This document shows positions 58,852 through 64,000 of a DNA stretch of 64,000 nt, one piece after another (positions within the stretch are counted from its first letter, which is position 1; each line of letters starts with the position of its first letter). The DNA is from Pseudanabaena sp. SR411 (lineage in GTDB: Bacteria > Cyanobacteriota > Cyanobacteriia > Pseudanabaenales > Pseudanabaenaceae): the NCBI RefSeq assembly GCF_002251945.1, contig NZ_NDHW01000200.1, positions 1-64,000 of the forward strand, given 5' to 3'. The notes under the pieces were generated by a model. It ran no database searches. It was not told the DNA's origin and saw nothing but the letters and a program-made list of their open reading frames with translations. The position numbers were made by a program, and so were the translations under genes.

Positions 58852-59934
58852 ATGCGTCCCAAAAACCCACTATTTCAAAAGTGTATAGCTTATCTTGAAT
58901 CTTTACCCAATATTGAAGCGAATATTCAAGGCGAGCCTTATTTTTCTAGTGAGGTTTTAGCTGATGGAGAGTTAATAATTAGTACATCTGATAAGACAGC
59001 TCATTATATATGTGAGATCAAAACTGGGATAACAAATGACATAGTTGAGCAAGTTGCTGAATATTTTGCCAATTTAGGAAAAAGACTGAATGATAAACAA
59101 AGACCTTTATTAGTTACTCGTAATTTATCCACTGAGGTTATAGACGAGCTATTAAAGAGAAACATTGAATTTATTGATGTTAATGGAAGTGTCTATCTCA
59201 ATAGTTCGGGAATCTATATGATCATTCGCAATCAAGAAAATCCAAATAGATCCTTAGAGATCACTGTTCCTGTATTGCAAGTAATATATTTCATTCTTAA
59301 AGATCCCTCAATTATTGCAAGTGATGAAAATTACTGGGACATTAATCGTCACCTTATAGGTGGAATTACGTCTGAAACATTAAAAAATACACTTGAAAAG
59401 CTTGAAAAACTTGATTATATCAAACGTACTCGCAAAGGATATGAAATCATCGACTACGTTAAACTTTTTGAAAGATGGGAGTTAGGATACGCTGAAAGAC
59501 TACATTTAAAATTATTAATAAGAAAATTTAGATATATAGGGAGCCAAAATTTTTCGGATATAGAAGATGAGCTTAAGCTAAATGCTCACAAAGATGGCTA
59601 TTTAATTGGTGGTGAACTTGCAGCTTCAATAATGACTCAATATCTTCGTCCTGTAGGCGCGATACTATACATTCGCAAAACGTTTAATTACCTTCCGTTA
59701 GCGGTAAAGTTAAGACTAAAACCCGATCCTGATGGAAATATAGAGTTCCATCAAGAGCTTGACACACAACATGATCTGCGCGCTCTCAATTATCTTTTCG
59801 CCAAAGGAGAATTTAATAATCTTATTCATCCATTACTCGTTCATGCTGAACTAGTCCGTACTGGGGATAGTCGTTTGAGAGAAACAGCCCAACTTATTTT
59901 TGACAAATATATTGCGGAATTAGCTCAAAGGTAA
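58852..59934 (+). CDS. AbiEi-type antitoxin / transcriptional regulator
   Basis: A 360-residue protein. The central LLVTRNLSTEVIDELLKRNI and FIDVNGSVYLNSSGIYMII are typical of the COG4861/AbiEi_2 family, which pairs with AbiEii nucleotidyltransferase toxins in type IV toxin-antitoxin systems. The N-terminal 100 residues carry a YICEIKTG motif that could be a relic of a restriction-endonuclease-like fold. The middle (about 155-215) looks like a winged helix. Its TAA overlaps the next ATG by one base (TAATG), as expected of a paired module. AbiE systems cause abortive infection in some bacteria. Confidence 0.75.
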   Translation: MRPKNPLFQKCIAYLESLPNIEANIQGEPYFSSEVLADGELIISTSDKTAHYICEIKTGITNDIVEQVAEYFANLGKRLNDKQRPLLVTRNLSTEVIDELLKRNIEFIDVNGSVYLNSSGIYMIIRNQENPNRSLEITVPVLQVIYFILKDPSIIASDENYWDINRHLIGGITSETLKNTLEKLEKLDYIKRTRKGYEIIDYVKLFERWELGYAERLHLKLLIRKFRYIGSQNFSDIEDELKLNAHKDGYLIGGELAASIMTQYLRPVGAILYIRKTFNYLPLAVKLRLKPDPDGNIEFHQELDTQHDLRALNYLFAKGEFNNLIHPLLVHAELVRTGDSRLRETAQLIFDKYIAELAQR

Positions 59935-60719
59935 TGATTGATTCTAGAGAAAAGCAGGTTTTAGCCGATTTAATCGCCATTGTTAAAGTGCTAAATTTAC
60001 CAATGATTTTAGTTGGTGCGGGAGCTAGGTTAATTATATTTGATCAAAAGTTCGGAGAAGGAAGAGGAACAAAAGACTGGGACGTGGCAATATCTATAGA
60101 TAGCTGGGAAACTTATCAAAAACTAGGTGAAGCCTTAATAGATGGCAATCCTCCAATCTTTCAATCTACAAAAACTGCTCATAGATTCAGACATATTGAA
60201 ACCGCTATCGATGTTGATATCGTACCTTTTGGCGCAATTGGTGAACCCGACCAGGAGATTGTTTGGGCTGATAGTGGCAATCCTATGAGTGTTTTTGGCT
60301 TTGATGAAGCGCTCTCTCATGCCATAACCGCTAATATTGATGATTTGAAAATCCAAGTAATTGATATTCCATCTTTTGTAGTCCTCAAGATTTTTGCTTG
60401 GGGCGATCGCGGAGAACGCACAAAAAAAGATTTGGAAGACATTGAGTTTATCTTATCGAAATATGAAGACGATGACGAGGAGAGAATCTTCAATGAATTA
60501 GCAGCAGAACTTTCTAGTGGGAATGTTGATTTCCTTGATGCAAATATCTATCTACTTGGACAAGATATATACAGAATGCTCCAAGACAAAACTCTAATTG
60601 AGCTAAATAAATTATTGGGAAAAATGATTGAGAAATTCGATTGCGATGAAGAAAGATCTTTCGGCTATATGCTAAAAGTCTTGCAAAAAGGCATTTTCTC
60701 TCTAAACTCAAAAACGTAA
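59934..60719 (+). CDS. AbiEii-type nucleotidyltransferase toxin
   Basis: A 261-residue nucleotidyltransferase. VGAGARLIIF followed by GTKDWDVAIS gives the DxD pair D48/D50, and VDIVPFGAIG supplies the third acidic position. The C-terminal half is helical. It matches the AbiEii/COG2253-like group, the toxin of AbiE modules, which uses nucleotide transfer to an RNA or protein target. It starts on the stop codon of the preceding antitoxin gene. Assignment as toxin depends on that pairing. Confidence 0.78.
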   Translation: MIDSREKQVLADLIAIVKVLNLPMILVGAGARLIIFDQKFGEGRGTKDWDVAISIDSWETYQKLGEALIDGNPPIFQSTKTAHRFRHIETAIDVDIVPFGAIGEPDQEIVWADSGNPMSVFGFDEALSHAITANIDDLKIQVIDIPSFVVLKIFAWGDRGERTKKDLEDIEFILSKYEDDDEERIFNELAAELSSGNVDFLDANIYLLGQDIYRMLQDKTLIELNKLLGKMIEKFDCDEERSFGYMLKVLQKGIFSLNSKT

Positions 60720-60724
60720 GAATC

Positions 60725-60988
60725 TCATTCTGGCTTGAGGGGACACCATGGGGCTTTTTCAGCAATTTGGGCATTAATCAGAGTAAAAATGCGAGATAGT
60801 TCAGTAATCCCTTCAAGTTCAGCAATTTGCTCATTTGTGAAGGCATCTGCTTTCTTTCGATCTAAGAGGTTTTCTAAGCGATCTTGCAAATCATCCGTGA
60901 GATGAAATAGAAAGACATTACCTAAAAGAACAATATTCATCCCTACAGGTATGAGTGACGATGGCTGCACCATTGATTGGGTAATCAT
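60725..60988 (-). CDS. small hypothetical protein between toxin-antitoxin modules
   Basis: An 87-residue protein (start MITQSMVQPSSLIPVGMNIV; helices LTDDLQDRLENLLDRKKADA and FTNEQIAELEGITELSRIFT; end WCPLKPE). Similar small proteins occur beside cyanobacterial toxin-antitoxin genes, but no function is established. It is convergent with the AbiEii gene, which ends 5 bases away. A 22-base copy of its 3' end lies at 61942-61963, beyond the MNT/HEPN pair. Confidence 0.6.
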   Translation of the reverse strand: MITQSMVQPSSLIPVGMNIVLLGNVFLFHLTDDLQDRLENLLDRKKADAFTNEQIAELEGITELSRIFTLINAQIAEKAPWCPLKPE

Positions 60989-61213
60989 TTCTCACCTTGT
61001 AGTTTTCTAAGAAACTTTATTTAGCTTAGCGCAATTTTTTGAGCTAGTGCGATTTTTGTATTATGCCAAACTAGTGGAAAGCACGGACTTATCGGCAATT
61101 TAACCTTTATCTTTAGCCGCCAGTTAACAGCGATCGCCTGTGGCAAAATATGAAAGTAGCGATCGTCCTGATGTTATTATAAAAACGAATTAAGCCATTA
61201 AGCTTTAGTCAAA

Positions 61214-61543
61214 ATGATTAGCTATAGCCAAATTCAATCATATAGTCAACAGATTGTCGAGCAGTTTCAGCCCGATCAAATCATTCTGTTTGGTTCCTAT
61301 GCCTATGGTCAACCAAATCAAGACTCCGACGTTGATTTACTGGTGATATTGCCATTTGAAGGACTGCCAGTTTATAAAGCGATCGAAATCCGCAAAAAAC
61401 TCAGACCGACCTTCCCACTGGATTTAATCGCTCGAACATCCAAACAAATTCAACAGCGTTTAGAGATGGGTGATTTTTTTATTCAAGACATTCTCCAAAG
61501 AGGTCGTATTCTCTATGAAACCAATCACGCAAGAGTGGGTTGA
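61214..61543 (+). CDS. MNT-domain nucleotidyltransferase (MntA-like antitoxin)
   Basis: A 109-residue minimal nucleotidyltransferase. The motif GS (27-28), then YAYGQPNQDSDVDLLVIL with D39 and D41, is complete. In HEPN/MNT modules this protein adds nucleotides to the HEPN toxin and silences it. It overlaps the HEPN gene by 29 bases, so the two are coupled. Confidence 0.88.
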   Translation: MISYSQIQSYSQQIVEQFQPDQIILFGSYAYGQPNQDSDVDLLVILPFEGLPVYKAIEIRKKLRPTFPLDLIARTSKQIQQRLEMGDFFIQDILQRGRILYETNHARVG

Positions 61544-61898
61544 TAAAGCGGAAGGAGACTTTGCAACTGCCCAAAGAGAAATCGATGTTGAAAATAATCC
61601 CAACTATGATGCTGTCTGCTTTCATAGTCAGCAATGCATAGAGAAATACTTAAAAGCCTGTCTGCAAGAAAACAATATTGCTTTTGGTAGAACTCATGAC
61701 TTAACGAAATTGTTAGATGCATTCTTGACAATGGAACCAAGTTGGGAATATCTACGAAATAACCTTGATGAGCTAACAGTTTATGCTGTTGAGTTCCGAT
61801 ACCCTGGCATATCTGCCGACCAAACAATTGCCAATGATGCTTTTTCTACCTGTACCCAGATTCGTCAAATAATACGGCAACACCTAAATATTTCGTAG
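61515..61898 (+). CDS. HEPN-domain protein (HEPN/MNT toxin)
   Basis: A 127-residue four-helix HEPN protein of the PF05168 type: WVDKAEGDFATAQREIDV, CFHSQQCIEKYLKACL, RTHDLTKLLDAF and VEFRYPG are the family blocks. HEPN toxins are RNases in many modules; this subfamily lacks a clear RxxxxH motif, so catalytic status is open. ATG 61515 gives the standard N-terminus; the frame is open upstream to 61470, inside the MNT gene. Pairing with MNT strongly supports a toxin-antitoxin role. Confidence 0.87.
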   Translation: MKPITQEWVDKAEGDFATAQREIDVENNPNYDAVCFHSQQCIEKYLKACLQENNIAFGRTHDLTKLLDAFLTMEPSWEYLRNNLDELTVYAVEFRYPGISADQTIANDAFSTCTQIRQIIRQHLNIS

Positions 61899-61941
61899 CG
61901 ATCGCCTTGTCCTAGACTTCGGGCGCATGTTCAGACTAATT

Positions 61942-61963
61942 TTCTGGCTTGAGAGGACACCAT
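61942..61963. repeat. 22-base copy of the 3' end of the 60725-60988 gene
   Basis: TTCTGGCTTGAGAGGACACC matches 60728-60749 with one mismatch. In minus-strand reading it encodes WCPLKPE, the end of the upstream small protein. It could be a gene relic or a target-type duplication flanking the HEPN/MNT pair. Confidence 0.6.
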
Positions 61964-62071
61964 ACTGAGATTTAGGAGACACAGGTATTATCAGCTACAG
62001 TCACAATGTCATCGATAGCTCACAATAGTCACGATAGTACTATGGGTAGCGATCGCCATCGCGCATAAGCA

Positions 62072-63763
62072 ATGAAACCCCGCATTATCATCTGTGGTCT
62101 GGATCGCACGGGTTACAAAATTTTGGGTTTGCTGAAACAGCAAGGTTGTCTTGTTGTGGGCATACACGATCGCCCGATTCATCAAGCGGATACCGAAATT
62201 ATTATTGGTGATTTGGCGGCTGCCGAGACATTGCTTGCCGCAGGAATTCGCGATGCTCAGACTTTAATTTTGGCAGGAGCCGATGAGACTCGTAACCTGA
62301 CAATTTTGATGCAAGCAAGGGTACTTAATCCCCATGTCAGAATTATTAATCGATTATTTAACTCCAGTTTGGGCGTGCGTCTAGACTTGACCTTGCCCAA
62401 TCATTTGACCATGAGTGTAGCGGCTCTGGCGGCCCCTGTATTTGCCTTTAGTGCGATGGGAAGTCAGGCGATCGGGCAACTGCGCCTATTTAACCAGACT
62501 TGGCCGATTCATGAAGAATATATTGATGATCATCATCCTTGGTTTGGGAAACCCCTGTCCGATTTTTGGGAAGATCGATCGCGCATGTTGATCTATTACC
62601 TACCCTACGACGAGAGCAAAGTCGATCTGGTCAGTGCCGTACTAAATGGTCGAACTTTGCAAATCGGCGATCGCCTATTACTTGGCACTCAGCCCAGTGT
62701 CAGAACTGCATCACGCCCAATCTTGCAGAAAATATCCAAACTCTTTATGAGCTTTCGCCATTTTCATGAACATGGTCGCGCCGTTCTATTTACAGCGATC
62801 GCTCTATTGCTAACGATTTTTTCGGCAACGGTGGTTTATACCAGCTTTCAAATGAATATTTCCTTAGTGAATGCTCTCTATTTCTCGGTGGGGATGATTA
62901 CAGGCGCAGGTGGAAATGAGCAAGTTGTGGAATATTCTCCCGATAGCATCAAAATTTTTACGATCATCATGATGCTGATTGGAACGGCTGTAGTGGGAAT
63001 CTTTTATGCGATTTTAAATGATTTTATTCTCGGTTCCAGATTGAGAAATTTCTGGGACGCGGCGCGAGTGCCTCAACGCAATCATATTGTTGTTTGTGGC
63101 TTGGGAAGTGTCGGTGTGCAGACAGCGCTACAACTGGTTAGCTATGGCTATGAAGTTCTAGTTATAGAACGCGATCTCAATAATCGTTTTTTAGATACGG
63201 TGCGATCGCAAAATATTCCTGTTATTCATGGTGATGCCAGCCTACCCACGACGCTCAAGGCTGCTAATCTCGAAAAAGCTGAAAGTCTACTTGCTGTAAC
63301 CAGTAACGACACGGCAAATTTAGAAATTGCGCTGAATGCTAAGGGAATTGCACCCCGTTGTCGGGTGGTCGTGCGTTATGACGATCCCTACTATGCCAGC
63401 ATGGCGCAGGAAGTATTTGATTTTGAAGCAGTTCTCAGTCCGCCTGAAATTGCGGCTCCCGCCTTTGCTTCTTCGGCGCTAGGTGGACGCATTCTTGGCA
63501 ATGGCATTGTCGCCGACAGCCTCTGGGTAGCGATCGCCACTATGATTACCCCTAATCATCCATTCTGTGGAAAACCTGTCTGTGAAGCTTCCATGACCGC
63601 AGATTTTGTACCTCTCTATATCGAAACTTCCTGCCAAACGATTCATGGATGGAACTTATTGGAAGCTTCTCTAAGTGCAGGAGATATTCTCTATTTGACG
63701 ATGCCAGCGGCAAAATTAGAACAGCTATGGCGGGTTGCTCCTTTTCAAGTAGCGGTTAGCTAG
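62072..63763 (+). CDS. NAD-binding RCK-TM-RCK channel protein
   Basis: A 563-residue protein with an N-terminal TrkA-N/RCK domain (IIICGLDRTGYKILGLLKQQ, about 4-130), a central membrane part (about 235-335, with two or three hydrophobic segments) and a second RCK domain (IVVCGLGSVGVQTALQLVSY, about 348-470) with TrkA-C regions. The pore segment reads FSVGMITGAGGNEQ instead of a TVGYGD-type filter. It probably conducts cations under NAD(H) or nucleotide control; potassium selectivity is doubtful because of the altered filter. No partner gene is adjacent. Confidence 0.82.
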   Translation: MKPRIIICGLDRTGYKILGLLKQQGCLVVGIHDRPIHQADTEIIIGDLAAAETLLAAGIRDAQTLILAGADETRNLTILMQARVLNPHVRIINRLFNSSLGVRLDLTLPNHLTMSVAALAAPVFAFSAMGSQAIGQLRLFNQTWPIHEEYIDDHHPWFGKPLSDFWEDRSRMLIYYLPYDESKVDLVSAVLNGRTLQIGDRLLLGTQPSVRTASRPILQKISKLFMSFRHFHEHGRAVLFTAIALLLTIFSATVVYTSFQMNISLVNALYFSVGMITGAGGNEQVVEYSPDSIKIFTIIMMLIGTAVVGIFYAILNDFILGSRLRNFWDAARVPQRNHIVVCGLGSVGVQTALQLVSYGYEVLVIERDLNNRFLDTVRSQNIPVIHGDASLPTTLKAANLEKAESLLAVTSNDTANLEIALNAKGIAPRCRVVVRYDDPYYASMAQEVFDFEAVLSPPEIAAPAFASSALGGRILGNGIVADSLWVAIATMITPNHPFCGKPVCEASMTADFVPLYIETSCQTIHGWNLLEASLSAGDILYLTMPAAKLEQLWRVAPFQVAVS

Positions 63764-63825
63764 ACAGCCCGTATTGTCGCCGCCACATTAACTTTCTGTT
63801 ATTTTGGATGCGAAACTAGTCAAAT

Positions 63826-63890
63826 ATCTTTATGATAATGATGGGCGGCGCTTCGCGCCGCCCATCATTATCATAAAGATCAACTTATGA
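63826..63890. repeat. palindromic hairpin element upstream of cbiM
   Basis: Perfect inverted repeat with arms starting ATCTTTATGATAATGATGGG and a GGCGCTTCGCGCC tip, ending 7 bases before the next ATG; a leader hairpin of the cbiM mRNA. Confidence 0.88.
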
Positions 63891-63897
63891 GGTGTAG

Positions 63898-64000
63898 ATG
63901 TTTTCGTTTCCAGTTCATTTAGCAATGCATATTCCCGACGGCTACCTCAGTTTGCCAGTGAGTTTGGTTACAGGAGGTATAGCGATCGCCTTAATTGCGC
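63898..64000 (+). CDS. cbiM: CbiM-type cobalt/nickel ECF transporter permease, truncated by window
   Basis: The first 34 codons are in the window. After a short leader comes MHIPDGYLSLPVSLVTGGIA, the hallmark N-terminus of CbiM, the substrate-binding membrane subunit of the cobalt (or nickel) ECF transporter; the His of MHIPDG is a metal ligand in the family. The true start may be the internal ATG at 63925, which gives the standard MHIPDG start; the ATG at 63898 adds nine residues. A palindrome just upstream leaves little space for a riboswitch, and none is seen. Confidence 0.8.
   Translation, partial: MFSFPVHLAMHIPDGYLSLPVSLVTGGIAIALIA

Noticed and set aside
63764-63897. Cobalamin or NiCo riboswitch before cbiM
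   Set aside because: The space is mostly filled by a simple palindrome and no riboswitch core is visible.
1-64000. tRNA or rRNA genes
   Set aside because: I looked for T-loop GGTTCGA-type and cloverleaf patterns and conserved rRNA segments and saw none that hold together.

Overview
The window looks like chromosomal DNA of a filamentous, Pseudanabaena-like cyanobacterium. The HIP1 octamer GCGATCGC is very frequent, base composition is moderately AT-rich, and many products are cyanobacterial families: a DUF3067 protein, a stand-alone PCP_red domain, NB-ARC/WD40 and pentapeptide proteins, a CHAT protein, a GH57 protein and CYP110-like P450. The genus is an inference; no rRNA or tRNA gene is visible to confirm it.

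Layout. 0.1-2.9 kb: a frameshifted PIN-domain gene, a TPR-gene tail, a cytochrome P450, a Phd/RelE-type toxin-antitoxin pair and the decayed tail of a second P450. 2.9-6.2 kb: a secreted CHAT protein, a PCP_red mini-protein coupled to murQ, and a DUF3067 protein. 6.5-14.4 kb: signalling genes, namely a multi-GAF protein with a degenerate kinase module, DUF924, a GAF-PAS adenylate cyclase, an HD phosphohydrolase and a CpdA-like phosphoesterase; proB follows. 15.6-21.7 kb: part of an extracellular or thylakoid-type contractile injection system (CIS). A response regulator and a DUF4255/Pvc16-like cap protein face away from an operon of sheath, three tube-family proteins and a tail-assembly-like protein. 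22.2-25.7 kb: a 1146-residue NB-ARC/WD40 STAND protein. 26-34.6 kb: a polytopic membrane protein, a DUF2817 peptidase, a GH57 protein, rnc-rimM, a pentapeptide protein and an ABC-F ATPase. 35-45.4 kb: a GGDEF protein, then a mostly plus-strand series of small envelope and stress-type genes (YggT, fatty-acid hydroxylase, CsbD, pterin dehydratase, an lmo0937-type peptide, two exported ferritin-like proteins, a YqaE/Pmp3 peptide, a holin_4_2-like protein, a lipoprotein). 45.4-54.2 kb: amylo-alpha-1,6-glucosidase, membrane proteins, a DUF2807 lipoprotein and two GT4 glycosyltransferases. 54.7-56.7 kb: a DUF4157 protein with a transglutaminase-like core and a CFI-box tail, a good candidate CIS cargo. 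56.7-64 kb: a methyltransferase, a saccharopine-dehydrogenase-like protein, an AbiE-type module, an MNT/HEPN module, a TM-RCK channel protein and the start of cbiM.

Two things stand out. First, the CIS genes here are only a subset (no baseplate, spike, tape-measure or AAA+ gene is present), and the DUF4157 protein 33 kb away fits the known signature of injected cargo. Second, nearly every intergenic space carries a long, almost perfect palindrome. Arm sequences differ from site to site, yet most share a GC-rich tip around CTTCG/CGAAG or a short TAG/GTA/AAG loop; several arms contain the stop codon of the adjacent gene.
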